Below are positions 33,236 to 45,289 of a DNA stretch of 64,000 nt, piece by piece. The stretch is taken from NCBI GenBank assembly GCA_023653785.1, contig JAMKCH010011737.1:26137-90136 (forward strand), given 5' to 3'. This DNA is from Ophioderma brevispina. Lineage: Eukaryota; Echinodermata; Ophiuroidea; Amphilepidida; Ophiodermatidae. The notes beneath the pieces are model-generated. The model searched no databases, was not told the origin of the DNA, and saw nothing but the letters and a program-made list of their open reading frames with translations. A program made the position numbers and the translations under genes. Each line of letters opens with the position of its first letter. Position 1 is the first letter of the stretch.

Positions 33236-35560
33236 AGTCCTTCCAGTTACATTGCAGACCATTGTTTTTATAATTTTCAGAGGCAGCATTTTAAAAAGCT
33301 CTCTGGCACCGTTGAGGGAGCTTGCAGAGAGGCTTTTTAAAGCTCCAAGAGACTCTGGCTGGAGACGAGAGTTTACAAAGCATATAGCAGCATAGCAAGC
33401 AGGACCGCGGCAACTGGTTGGGACAGAATAGAACAGAAGCTCATGCATTTTAAATTCAGATGTAGCATAAGCATTGTTAATTAGTGCAATAAAGTTGTAA
33501 CAAGTAATGCTTCCCATTTTGTTGTTTTTTACCTTAACTGCCACTCAAGATTTAATCAAATTGTACCATGTCGTAGATGTTATTATTCAAGTGCTATCAA
33601 TTTTCAAAGATTATTCACCAGTGACCAGGCCTGAACCGTCGAAATGAGCAGATTTTTTTTTTAATTTTAAAATCTAGTCTAGACTAAGGAGAGTACACTG
33701 GGCATGCACAAACAGTCAAACATCAGTAACATAATGTAGAAACCTTATAAGGTCAGGGGGGGTCCTGGGGCAAAAATTCAGTCATAGTCAGAATTTATCG
33801 AAAAACTAATTGGGAGTAAGCTCATTAATAATTGACAGATTAACGATGCGTGATAAGCGTATCCATCAAACTGTTCTGTTGTTGTTGTCATGAGGATGTT
33901 CTTGAATTGTATCGGGCGACACCTTTCCCCGGAACCTTTCATTTCTTTGAAGCATGTTTCATGCATTGTTCAAACACAAGTTGGACCACGAAGGTGGTAC
34001 CGTCATCGTTTCTTCATGTCGAAAATATTTCTAAATTCACTTCACATAATGTTTCGAAGACCCCCTCAGAACTTCTTTGCCCGATGGCGCCATCGTTAGC
34101 TATCAAACTCGGCGCAATAAAACACCAAAGGACCACGCTGGCGATTAACAGTGCGAAGGCTTCAAATTTACGACGTTTACTTCAATGCATTTATTTACAA
34201 TAGTCCGTGTCATTTTCGTCACCTTCCACTGCGGTATTTCATGGAGTTCGATACATGTGTGGAGTTAATACACGCTGATTTTTTGCTTCTCGGCAGGCCC
34301 TTCCGATTTACAGCGTGCACATATCTGAAACTTGCGTGTAACTGGTTTTAATAACGCATAGTGTCCGTGATCATTATGCATTAAATATTGACCAAAGAAG
34401 TCTGGACTGGGTTGCGCCAATACGAAAGGGTGAAAACAAGATGCGTGTGATAAAACGTCGGATATTATTAATTAAAGGCATTTTAGATGCGCGAACTGCG
34501 TGGGCGTCTTCATTTAATGATTGCTTCCAAATATATATACTTGGCAAAATGGGCATGCTTAACATTCTCTTTGAATGCTTCTGTAGTTGGTGGCAAGCCT
34601 TTATCCCTGATGATGTTGGTACTTGTCATTTTTGCCCCTTTTGACAATCACATATCATATCCAACATTGGGCATTGTCCCACTGCAACAAATGCTGTAGC
34701 ATCTGTAATGACGTAATCCATCTGGGCAACAATAGTGCCAAACTTATCAAGTTTAAAGCCTTTCAAAAGCACTTTAACTACATTTGCTTTGCCAATCCCC
34801 CTTGTGAGCTTCGGTATAGCAACCAAGTTTTAGAAATTCACACACTGTTTATGTCGAAAATGCAAATCGATTTGACGTCGTTCTTTCTTTAAAACGTCGA
34901 ATTTTCAATTTGCATTTTCGACGTAAATTTATTAAAGAACCGCAACCTGTTTGCGAAGTTGCCAACGTAGCTTTCAACGTCGCCTCTAAACGAACGATAC
35001 CCGCTGGGGACAAAACATGAGAGCTGTGAGCAGTGTGGCTATCCTGCATTGCTATTGGCAGTTGCCCCAATGTCTATCATAGAGCTGGGATTGATCGGTT
35101 ACCCTCATCAAGATCAAAGAGTTGGAAAAAGTGAGTTACTGAGGAAATGCACAGGTGCATAGCAAGCTGAAAACAACGGTGTCATCACAGATTACTATGA
35201 TGCAACTGATCACCTAATTGGAAAAAGGAGTTGTGACTTAGGGGTATAATAACATCAGCAATGATTTGTTTTGAAATCAGACGCTATATCCAGCCCCTTG
35301 TTGTCTCCTTGGGATCAAGGCTGGTTTCTGTCACTACAAGTAGTGGTAGGTTGTGGTAATGGAGGCTTGTAGGCTCTTCGCTGCGACACATCAGGTCGAT
35401 AATCTGAACTTGTTACAAGTAACTTTAAATGTCGAGCTGCTGAAGTGCCAGCGGGGGGTATTGGCCTGAGTGGTGATGGAATGCGTGCTGTGCCAGCAAG
35501 ACCAAATTTAGTACTTACCCCTGACTGCTGTTCTTCTTAATCGTATCCAAAACACAGTGT
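33236..35560. other. Interior non-coding stretch
   Basis: It includes a hairpin at 34853-34922 (GTCGAAAATGCAAATCGATT paired with its inverse). A CpG-richer patch at about 33900-34320 has overlapping ORFs on both strands but no consistent exon borders. I cannot assign a gene. Confidence 0.4.
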
Positions 35561-35584
35561 GGTTCTTCAATATGATTTAGCCAG

Positions 35585-36005
35585 AGATTGGTACAGCGTA
35601 TGGCTGCTTCACTTGATTCTGCCAAGTGGTCCTGTCTTCATTGTTGCACCAGCATTGGGCAGACCAATAGATGGTCAGGGGGCTGGGTAGCGTCCCGACC
35701 ACTTGCAGGGCAGCCCAACCTCCGCAAGGAAGGAAAAACCAGAATCGGCCGGCCCTCCTGTTTCCAAACTGCCGAGACACCGCCACTCATCCCACGAGGA
35801 CCCACCAGGTTCCCATATACAAGCACAACGCCCACTGGTTTGGTAACAATTAGAGCATATCTCTCCCACAAGGCGGACACCCTCAAACTCCCTAGAGCTG
35901 TTTCAAGGGGTTGGAGTTGTAAGAAACTCTCTGGATGTAAGGCGGTTAGCAACTGTTCGACTTTCTCCTTGGCTCCAGGAGCACTTTGCCGGTACTTATC
36001 CATTG
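35585..36005 (-). pseudogene. Non-LTR retrotransposon ORF2 C-terminal fragment, copy 1
   Basis: Read on the minus strand, the frame contains DHLLVCPMLVQQ followed, with frameshifts, by residues like KDLAEF and the segment before the end of the ORF. Many non-LTR reverse-transcriptase ORFs end with this arrangement: a (D/E)HLL.CP zinc-like motif, then about 30 residues and the stop. A homologous copy lies at 57045-57600, and both copies line up over about 400 bp. The opposite-strand 239-codon ORF (35588-36307) is a shadow. No reverse-transcriptase core is present in this copy. Confidence 0.5.
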
Positions 36006-36339
36006 GATTTTCTACCCGGAGTCATGCCTTCCCGCATGCTTCCCCCACCCAACCCCCACGACGGCCCCATGTCCGGAGGCGACAGCAAAAATCCCCCGCC
36101 AGGATTTTGAAACTCCCCCAAGTGTCCCCCGTTGGCCTAGTTGATGCTTCCCCTTTCTCCCCCCGTTGGCGTCTCAGCCCTGAGCTGGTTCTCGAACTCT
36201 TCGGGCGCCCCTCTCCGAACCTAATAAAACGATACTACGTCCCGGCCCGCACTAACATTTGCCCACTTTTATTCCCTCATGGGAGCCATTGCCGACCCCC
36301 CAAGTAATGTACAGTCCCTTTAATCTGGCCTGTGATGTT

Positions 36340-36950
36340 ATCATGCTCAAGAAGTCGAGCTTCTCAACTGCATCAGGGGGACCCGTTGCATCAAAGAAAT
36401 GTGATGACGCTGATGTTTTCATTCTGCTAAATTGCACTCCTACATTCTCAGTAAGATCACTTGTCATCTCTGGATGGAGGGTACCAGCTCACAGAATTTT
36501 ACCATGATAACATGGGGCCAAACCTGCGTCGTAAGCATGTAGAGAGAGTGTCACAGAAGATGCTCGCCGCTTATCATTGCTTTGTCTTGGTTGCGATACC
36601 ATAGATGACGGGGGGTTTGCAAAGCAAAGGTAGTGAAAATGCTTTTGAAAGGTTTAAACGTGATTAAGATTTGGCACAGATTAGAAAGCTACTGTAGTGT
36701 GTTGCGGACTGACAATTTCGATATGATACGTGGTTGGCAAAAGTGGCAAAAAAAACAGAAAAGCTAAAGGATTTCTGCCACCAACTACAGAAGCACTTCA
36801 ACAGGAATGTCAAGCGGCCCACTTTGTATTGATTTGGCAAGGTTCATCATTAGATGGAGCCACCCACCCCTCCTGGATCCAGCACCTATTGGAGCTCCAG
36901 AGACTGGGGATGCCATGAAAAGAAACCAAATTAAGTCCCATTTAAGCATG
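36340..36950 (+). pseudogene. Degenerate gene with DDxDVF / GCDT / LPPT motifs
   Basis: Three in-order pieces lie in different frames: CDDADVFILL (about 36400), LLCLGCDTIDDGGFAKQ (about 36580) and FLPPTTEALQQ..AAHFVLIW (about 36770-36840). From memory, an uncharacterised, often multi-copy invertebrate and fish protein family has exactly this order: SDDTDVFVLL, then GCDT, then LPPT..AL.QH..RA..Q..W, then a Cys-rich tail. Stops and frameshifts between the pieces show that it is broken, and I see no Cys-rich tail. It lies within the inverted-repeat element and could be that element's own gene. Confidence 0.5.
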
Positions 36951-37800
36951 AAATACATAAAACTTGATTCACTGGGTTGTACAGCTGATTTCCCCGGTTA
37001 TATAGCCAAAATGCAGATGTTCTTCAGCCCAAGCTGGCTGACTCTTTTTGTGAGTTAATAGGAAGGTAAAGCCCCAAAATTGAGGACAAACTGGTGGCCC
37101 TGAGGCCAAAGCGTGGCTCCTTCCAATCTGCGCCCACTCATGATGGGAGTCGGTCCAAATTTACATATTGAGAACACAGCTAATGAGCAGTTCAACTTAT
37201 TGGCCAAGTACAAGTCCTACAGACAATTACCTGATATCAGATATATGTTATTTATGTAGTTCCTGTGAGGCAGGACCATGTTTGGAATAGACCATTTCAG
37301 CAACCTTTCTTTTTTTTAATTCCATAAAACAAAGGGTGTAAGGTCATAGTGGTGGGTTGTCTCTCCCATCAAAAACCTACCTCAAAACACAAAAATCAGT
37401 CTCATAAATGGCTACCAGAAGCGAGATATTAAACTATGTATGTTGTGGTGGGGCATCTGTTGTCGGTCCATCAGTTGGCGGCCCCCCATCTTGGTTTCAA
37501 TGAAAGCAAGATTGAGATGTTATCGATAATGACAAAAAATACTCTTTTGTACCCCTCTAAAAACCCTAGCCAAAAAAACACAAATAACCAAGACCGGCCT
37601 TTATACGGTTAGCCCAGGGATTGTCTGGATACTGGCCTTCTATGGTTGGTGGCGCCATTTTGGCGGCATCTTGGATTAGTTCAAAATGCTCAAGTGGTGC
37701 GGCAGTGGCATCATGCAGATCCTGAATCGTCTTTAAGAGATAGAAACCACAAAAACATTGGTGGGACGATAACATGCCAGGTTGGGTTTTGTTGGGTGGG

Positions 37801-39159
37801 CACAAGACATGAGGCTTTTTGGGCAAGACAATAAAATTGTGTGTTGCGCTAATGGAAGATATACAGCATGTGCCCCCAAAAACGAGAGTGCCTAGTCTTT
37901 GAGTGCACTCAGGTTATATTTACAACTCATAAATAATGGTATTTATATGACATTACATAATTGTAATCTTCATAGTCCCTTATCCACCAAAAATGATTTT
38001 TTTTCTGTGTACACACTTGTAGAAAAATTATTTAATACTTGTCTGTATACACACTGTTCATAATAGCATGTTGTCATGTTTAATTATCGGTTAAGAGATG
38101 ATAAAGCTTTCGTCATACTACTGTTGTCGTCACGTCTTAAATGGGTTTTTTAAAAGGTCTTTCTTTTCTATTTCAGGAATTGATTTTTAAGGCAATTCCA
38201 AGGGGCCAAAATTGAAGGCTTTGATTGTAAAAAAAAATAACTTTGTTTCTAATGCTAATTCCTACCTGTCCATCATAGCATCTTCATTGCAAAATCAATT
38301 TGCCCTACATCGTCAACGTGTCTAATTTAAAGGCTGATTTTTCCAGGTATTTCCCGATGAGGGCGCATCCAATTTCCAAACAATCGTGGTTTTTTTGCAT
38401 ATACTATAATGCCTGTCCATATAATATCACTTGTGAAATCAAAATAAAGTCTCAAAAGCGATCCTTCATTATAAAAAATCACAATTTGTCCTTAAAATTC
38501 TGGATCCGTGAAATTTGTTATTACAACGTGGTATCCCATGCATGTTATTAATGCGAAAATGCTTACTGCATTGAGATGAAAAACGAAACATCCGATTTCA
38601 ATCTCTTAACTTGGAAAGTTTTAGGTTACTATCTGGTATTTCTTGTTGTCTATTTTTATTTCTACACCAAAAAATATTAAGATTTCGAAATCTCTGATCA
38701 GCCTTTAAACATTTTATTGGATCATATAAAAAGTAGGATATGAATGAAACTCAGCTCTCAAAATGATCCAATCTGTCTATTGTGTGTCAATTAAAATATG
38801 TTCCTGAAGTTTTTTAGTAGATTTTCTATCGCTGTTCCAAAAATTGTTTTTTTTTTTTTTTTTTGGACAGCTGTAGTAAGTTACTAACTTATCAAATTAC
38901 AGTGTTGAATCTTTGTATCAAAAACCTCCCAAATCATACTAAATTTAATCACCCACATGACAAATATCGTGTGTGTGTTAGCCAGTGGTGGGATCAAACT
39001 AAAACTACCCTAACGGAAGTAGAGTAAGGTTAAAAATAGTCAGTCATCATCATTTTCTAGTAGTAGGAGTAAAATTTTCTCACCCTCCTTAGTTTGGAAC
39101 AGTATAATGGTATTGGGTTGACAACCCTAAAAAGTATGGTGTATCCTTGGTGTAAGATC
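37801..39159. other. Non-coding stretch
   Basis: An acceptor-like tract ending CTATTTCAG at about 38177 leads to only 12 open codons. A T-run of about 18 bases lies near 38851-38868. No gene. Confidence 0.4.
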
Positions 39160-39440
39160 AGGGGGTGGTGTTTTGAACCAATCCATAATGCATTGCAATG
39201 GCCTATACCATACTGTTACTAAAGACATGTCAATACTTGGGATAATAGTGTTCCAAAAGGTTTAAGAACCACAAGACAATTCATGAATCATTGTAAAAAG
39301 TCCTTACGTACTACGCTTGTTGGCTAGAATGAGGTAAAAGCGGGGGGTTTTTATGTGTGGAGAAATAGGATTTTGTAGGATCATGAAAATATTGAGGGTG
39401 AAGTTTCCCCAAAATGGCATTGTGGTGTATTGACTATCAA
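39160..39440 (+). repeat. Dispersed repeat, copy A
   Basis: Shares ordered blocks with 54750-55030: GAATGCATTGCA, CCTATAC, GT.AGTACTTGG, GAACCACAAGA and GAAATTTCCCAAAA-type words. Non-coding, class unknown. Confidence 0.6.
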
Positions 39441-39901
39441 AACCCCTGCTGTAAAGATATCATATGAGTGAGACTAGAGACTTGCTACAGAAAAAAGGCG
39501 TCGAATCTTTGACTCTTTTTAATAGACTTTTATGCTTAGTTTAGGCAGCAATTTCTGTGCAGTCTTACATGAAGGATAAACCCAATGTGGTACTACATCC
39601 AGGCGATAGAATAAGGGAGAGAAACAAATCACTGTAAATTGAGGTCTGCTACAGCTCAGAAATTAAGCGAAGCGGGTCTTTAATTTTAAATTCCCACCCT
39701 GCCTGTCTTTATTGCGGGCCTCGAAGCACTTATGTTTGACTGGTTCAATGGAAGCCAGTATATGTAATAAGCAAATCTGGATACTTAGAATTGGGGGTAT
39801 GATTTACCACAGATATAGATCAGCTACTCTTTTGATTGGGTTACGGCGTGGTATGCTCACATTGGTCGGTAATGAGCTAAATCGACAGATGTATCACAGG
39901 T
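39441..39901. other. Non-coding stretch
   Basis: No repeats or exons recognised. It ends where the second copy of the 1.65-kb segment starts inside a MITE arm. Confidence 0.4.
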
Positions 39902-41575
39902 GTAAACCAGGGTTAGTCCTACTTGAGTGGACTTTTTCCTTCAAAATACATTAAATGTAATGGCGAAAATTCCTCATGGATGGGCCATAACGGCCTGTCC
40001 AGAGGATTTTTTTTCTACCCATGACAGCAATTTTTATATTAAGATGAAGGAAAAATGGGTCGCACCTCATTAGATAACCTCGGTTTAAACCCCGACCTCA
40101 AGTTAGTCTCCCTTTCAGATACCAGCCTTAGTGTTTGGTATCCGAGCTGATCCGCTGCCATCATAATACATCAAATACTTTTGGTATTTTCATCAACAAA
40201 CAACCAATGATACAAAAACAAACATAAACATGAAAAAGAACAATCAAGTGATGAAAAAAAATTAATGTATATTAGCCAACTATTTTGATGAATAACAAAC
40301 TGTTTGTATTTTACTACAGAATTTCCTAAGATAAAAACTTTAATTTTGCATAGCACAATAAAAATTTGTTTGGTGAGCCACTGGAACAAGGCATGATAGG
40401 AAGGCATGATGCAGCAAATTGACCAATCCAAGAAGTAATCACACTACCTTTATGTATTTTGCTCTTCTACTAATCAGTGGAAATCCCAATAAACTCAGGA
40501 GCTAGCAGCCATTTGTATAGTCACCATTTGAGTACAAAAGGTTTGGAGTTTTAAATCTGTAAGCACCCACAGAAGGACTTGCCAATCGGTGAAGCACATT
40601 GTTCAATGGGAATGAATTTTTGGCCATAAGACGATGTTAAACGAGTTGGGGTTATATTCCCGTAATGAAATGCGTTTCACACGATTTTGCACTCCAAAAC
40701 TCTTGTAGAACCGCCCGGAGGGGGACCATTGGCGGCATGATTTTAGGTTCTGGAAATGGTGCCTTATGCAGGTTCTAGACAAGATGTGGTGGGATCAAAT
40801 GTTTAAAATTGTTGTAATCATGTTTAAAATGAATACCATGTTTAAAGAAGAGCCAAAAAAAAAGTTTGTTTGTGAGTAGGGGCCACATTGCCTTTTTGGT
40901 TTTGGAACCATTTGGAACTGTATTCTTTTTTTTTTATGACAAAAAAAGATTATCCCAAATTTATATTTTGGTTTTATAAACTATAATTATAAAGTAAAAT
41001 ATGGTTTTCATTGTTTTGAGTTACTATTTGGCGTGAGTTTGAGTCCATTTCGAGAGAATTGCTTTAAAATCAAATAAAAAACAAGCATTTTTGCATTTAG
41101 GTTTCTGGGCTATCTACGGAAACAAACTTGATTTTATTGGCCTTTGTTTTTTACAGCCTAGTCTAGAGTCTTAAAAAGTATTTTTTGATTTGATATAATA
41201 ATTTTTTTGAAATTATCCTGGAGTCAATGATTAAAATGGAATTTGGTTCTTTTACATTTTAATGCTTCAGTTCCCAAAGTGGTTGAGCCATGGTTGCACT
41301 GACTCTGAAACTCCAAGACATTAGTCTGTAGATAGTACTAACCTTAAGGTTAGACAAATAAGAGGTATATTTCAAAACAATTGGAGCAATTTCAAAATTT
41401 GACGCCTGGTGTAATATTGACCCCCAAGACCCCATTGCAAGCACTTAAGACTCCCATTCCAGAGGCCCCACTCAGATCCCTTTCTACCTTTTGTACTCAA
41501 GGTGTGTTACAAATCTGCTATTTCCAATATAAAGGTTAGGCTACCTGTGTTTCTTTCTGGGGCATTGTTGTGAAG
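39902..41575 (+). repeat. 1.65-kb duplicated segment, copy 2
   Basis: Starts abruptly at TAAACCAGGGTTAGTCC, inside the MITE left arm, and follows copy 1 to AAAGGTTAGGCTACCTGTG. It lacks the first 45-50 bp of the MITE. The T-run of the MITE loop is 8 bases here against 24 in copy 1. Confidence 0.9.
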
Positions 41576-42894
41576 CACTCAAGGAAGTCAAAGAGGCCAT
41601 TCAAAAAAATCATTTGATTTGCACAGTTAGACTCTTCAAGATGTAATAATCTAAAACGAATGCATTGTTTCTGAATTGCCTAAGGAAAGAATTTTGTATT
41701 GTGACACCACCATATGAATTCGACAGCCCTCAACGGATTAAACTGCATGTTGAAGGGGATGTGGTGGCAGAACAGAATACTGAATTCATCCCTTTGCCTT
41801 ACCTAACAGGGCACTCATAATCGTAATACATGTCAGATTTGAGCTTCAAAAATGTATGCTTTCACCAATTAACAGAGTCAGGATAGCAGCACGTACCTGG
41901 TACACAATTGTTAAAAGCTGTCAAAGCCTGGTGAATTTTGACAATTTTTCTTGCATTGTGATAAAATCAATTATTGATCACCGGGATTTGCCAACTTAAG
42001 TGCTCTTTACACAAAGTAATCAACATTTATGAGGTATGGTAATTTTAAGTTATCACATTTTGCACTCTAATGGTTGTACCAGAGTTTGGACCAAGGTCAC
42101 AGAATATTAAAAATTTTTAAAGTTTGTGGAATTTTATTTTGGCCATAAAAGTTCCAGATCCGTTGTTTTTTCCCTGGTGAAAGTTTTGAAAGTTTAATCT
42201 GAAAGGCAGAAAGAAAAATAAACTTCGAGCATCATGTTAGGTTTGAAAGGCAACGTGACTGTTTAAGGTCCATTTTGTTTGCCTCACCGCAATGGTTTTG
42301 CAACCAATTGTGCTCCATTCAAATGTGCACTTTTGCTATTTGGTCATGGAAAGAGATCAAATTGAGTTTTGCCGCAACTTGGTATATGGGTGACTGGCAA
42401 CATAACCACTTGATGAGGAATCTAGAAAATCGTTTTTCACTTGTGTTCATTATTGTGACTTAGACGAGTTATTTGTATTAGGAATATACCTAACCACTGT
42501 ATTCTTTGAACCACTTTTGGAAGTTTCTAGATTGTCTGTGTAAATATTGCACACAAAACATGGTTAATTGATAACCATTGGCTAAAATGGAAAATTAGCG
42601 AAAATTAAAATCTTGGAATTATCAAGCCAATATAATGATTAAAATCCATTAGTAATTTTTCTATTTAATGAGACATGATAAAAAATGCTTAAAAGGTTGT
42701 GCTTTTTTATGAATTTTTTTTGAATGTTTGGATATCCAACACATTGGGATGGGACGCGGACACTGAAGTCAAGTTCATGGATTAGCGTATTGAATGACTT
42801 TCCATGGAATAGGTATGCCCCAGGTCTCTTGAGTATAGATATGATTTGTTCAACTGTGGATACATATATCCATGATTCCTCTGTGTCATTGCAA
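41576..42894. other. Non-coding stretch
   Basis: A+T-rich, with no repeat partner in the window and no ORF with splice borders. Confidence 0.4.
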
Positions 42895-43400
42895 GAATTG
42901 GTGCATTTGCCCAGGACTATTCACTGCTCACAGCAGTGAGAGAGACAGTAAAATAGTCTTGTTGAAGAATTATTATACCAATGTGCCCTGAGCATTGTTG
43001 AGTAAACAATAATGCCCTATTCGCACTGCAATGCATCAGGGCATTTGTCCAGGCTATTCACTGCAGCTGAGATGCAATCAAGCAGTGAAATAGCCTTGTT
43101 AAAAATTCTTATTTTACCCATGTTCCCTGAGCATGTTGAGGTAACAATACTACCCTATTCGCCAACTGTTAATCACATGGATTATCAGTACATTTGTCCA
43201 AGGCTGTTCATGCTTTCAAAGCCAGATGCGAGATGCAGTGAAAGCAGTGAATAGTCTTGTAAAGTTATTAATTATTGCCCAGGTTCACTGAGCATTGTTG
43301 ACCCGGTAAACATACTGTGAATTCACCACTGCGTGCATCAGTTGCATTTGTCAAGGCTCTTTCACTTGCAGCGAGAGAATGTAAGGTAGCAGATGAATTG
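42895..43400 (+). repeat. Tandem array of about 145 bp, four units
   Basis: GCATTTGTCCAGGCTATTCA-like starts lie at about 42902, 43039, 43191 and 43342. Each unit then has CAGTGAAATAGTCTTGTTAA, CCCTGAGCATTGTTGAG.AAAC and CCCTATTCGC-type blocks. Units differ by 10-20 per cent by eye. Non-coding. Confidence 0.85.
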
Positions 43401-43922
43401 CCCACTTGCCACTCAACAATATTATGGGAACATGAAGCAAAACATCTTTAATAATGGATTTATCTCAATTGATTTGTTGAGTTTTATTATATGAGCATTT
43501 GAATTTAGCAACAAATTGGTCACACACCTGATACACGTGTTTATTTCCCCTATACGTAAAAGTGTTTTACACCGGCACTCACTATAACCAAAATTATGAT
43601 TTCCTGTGTGATCCTTGGACTACATTCCCAGAAAAATGCCAAAACTATTTTTTTTTCAATAAACAAAAATGATTTACAAGAGGTTAAAGGTTGGGGGGAG
43701 GAAAACCCCATGAATCATGATCCTTATATAGGGAGCGATCCGGGATATAACTGGGACATTCTAAATGTGAAGTCATCTTGTATAGAGTGTAGGCCCAAAA
43801 AGTGAATATTTTTTTTCAAACTCTGATGTATAAACAAAATTATACTGATGTAGAAGGTAAAATATTTGAAACTCTTGGGGTGATTTCTAAAAAAAACCCG
43901 AATTGGTTCATACGTGAGTAAA
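43401..43922. other. Non-coding stretch
   Basis: Plain A+T-rich sequence upstream of the candidate signal-peptide exon. No TATA-like element stands out. Confidence 0.4.
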
Positions 43923-43976
43923 ATGATTTTAGTTTGTCTAGTATTATTGGCTACAGCTACTGTCGGGTTAAATCAT
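43923..43976 (+). CDS. Candidate first exon encoding a signal peptide
   Basis: An ATG in the context TAAAATGA opens MILVCLVLLATATVGLNH, with a hydrophobic core and small residues near a plausible cleavage site (ATVG then L). Exactly after codon 18 comes a consensus donor, CAT then GTAAGTTTT. If spliced, this is the signal-peptide exon of a secreted protein in phase 0. If unspliced, the frame continues to 44201 and gives a 92-residue product with GGCFPNGGHKNYCNQFTC-like cysteines. I favour the spliced reading. No downstream exon is identified. Confidence 0.35.
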
Positions 43977-44197
43977 GTAAGTTTTAGATTTGAAGATGGC
44001 GGTTGCTTTCCAAATGGAGGGCATAAGAATTATTGTAATCAATTTACTTGCAACTTCCTCTGCCCTCCCTCTTGGGGAAAACAAAAACATTTACACTTTG
44101 GTAGAAAATTTTTTTTTTGCATAAATTTCAACATTTTTGGCCCTGACTTCCCTCCCCAGATTATTTTGAGGGGTGTCTTACTGAATGTTACTTATTG
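43977..44197. other. Probable intron start
   Basis: If the preceding exon is spliced, this is intron. It ends with CCCTCCCCAG-like acceptor words at about 44150 that lead into a short open frame. No further exon is called. Confidence 0.3.
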
Positions 44198-44489
44198 GTA
44201 ACACTATACTGCTTAAACTTAGAAGTACAAAGTAAATTGATGTGCTGCGCATGATGTAAGAACAAAAATTTCTTGCACAAAATACTGGTCATAAGGTGAC
44301 AAATACCAGGCATTATTATGCATCTGCGGTTCAATACCACAGTGCGATTAGCGCGTACCGCCCAACACTGCACAATACGCAAAATATCGGGCATTCGGTC
44401 ATGCAACTCGTCAAGCAAATACTCTGTTTTTATTAGTTTTGAAGCCATTTTAAAACTATTTTTGTCAAGTCAGCTTCTTCTTGCATAAT

Positions 44490-44643
44490 AATAATAATAA
44501 TATTGGATGGCTTTTTTCAGCTGATAACAGAAAATATCGCCCTCGCCAAGAAAATATCGGGCTCGTCTTCGACTCGCCCGATATTTGATCTAGGCTCGGG
44601 CGATATTTTCTGTTATCAACCTCAGTCATCCAATATTATATAA
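44490..44643. mobile_element. Hairpin MITE, AATATTGGATG ends, core type 1
   Basis: Near-perfect foldback. The ends AATATTGGATGGC and, inverted, AATATTGGATGAC enclose CAGAAAATATCGCCC and its inverse, with an inner AATATCGGGCTCG hairpin. The left flank is an (ATA)n run. Confidence 0.85.
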
Positions 44644-45120
44644 TTGTTTTCAGAATCTTCCATCCTATACATTTGTACACAGCTTAATGGACAATAAAAC
44701 CATGCACCTGAGACGGTGACATGAGTTTTTGAGAGTTTTAAAGACCAGGACATGAGTTTTTCTGGGAGGCTACTGATTGGTTGAAGAACTTTAGGGATGA
44801 TCCATTTCTTTGAGGGGTGTCATCATTTTGTGTTTTGCTGTCCACTGTTAAGATTTATTGGTGGTTCCCGGTGTCTTCTGGTAATAATTGGGTTCAATTT
44901 CTTTTGTGATTCCTGGTGTCTACTGGTTCATTTTATTTGGTGTTTATTGTTGGTAGTTCTCATAAGTGGTGTTTACTTGTTCCACTTCCTTTTGAGGTCT
45001 TTTGTGTCCAAATTTTCTTTTCACTAATGTTATAGGATCTAGGAATATACTCTAAACTTGAAGCCAGGACAGGTCAAGCTTGCTTCACTAGTTTGGGTTC
45101 AAGTCAGATTCTGAAAACAT

Positions 45121-45289
45121 AATAATGATAATATTGGATGATTTTATCGCAGGATACAAGAATTTATCGGTCTCGCTATGAGTTTTGAAAATATTGCGCT
45201 CGTCGCTCCGCGACTCGCACAATATTTTCAAAACTCATAGCTTGACCGATAAATTCTTGTATCCTACTCAAATCATCCAATATTATATC
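45121..45289. mobile_element. Hairpin MITE, AATATTGGATG ends, core type 2
   Basis: The same outermost ends as the previous MITE, but the inner palindrome differs: GGATACAAGAATTTATCGG and its inverse, with a central TTGCGCTCGTCGCTCCGCGA apex. Virtually the whole element is stem. Confidence 0.85.

Larger units (their letters stand above)
32950..37800 (+). mobile_element. 4.85-kb inverted-repeat element with two decayed genes
   Basis: The left arm (about 32950-33235) and right arm (about 37515-37800) are diverged inverted repeats of about 280 bp. They share ATCTGCATGATGCCACTGC, TTGAGCATTTTGAA, ATCCAAGATGGC, AGAAGGCC and CATTATCGA.AACAT. The interior has a minus-strand retrotransposon C-terminus (35585-36005) and a plus-strand degenerate gene (36340-36950). 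It may be an autonomous transposon encoding the latter that was hit by a retroelement, or a chance nest of repeats. The TTGAGCATTTTG / ATCCAAGATGG pair also occurs in the foldback at 62867-63934, suggesting related ends. Confidence 0.55.

Noticed and set aside
35588..36307. 239-codon + strand ORF, the second longest in the window
   Set aside because: It lies opposite the retrotransposon C-terminal fragment and is not conserved as a frame in the homologous copy at 57045-57600.
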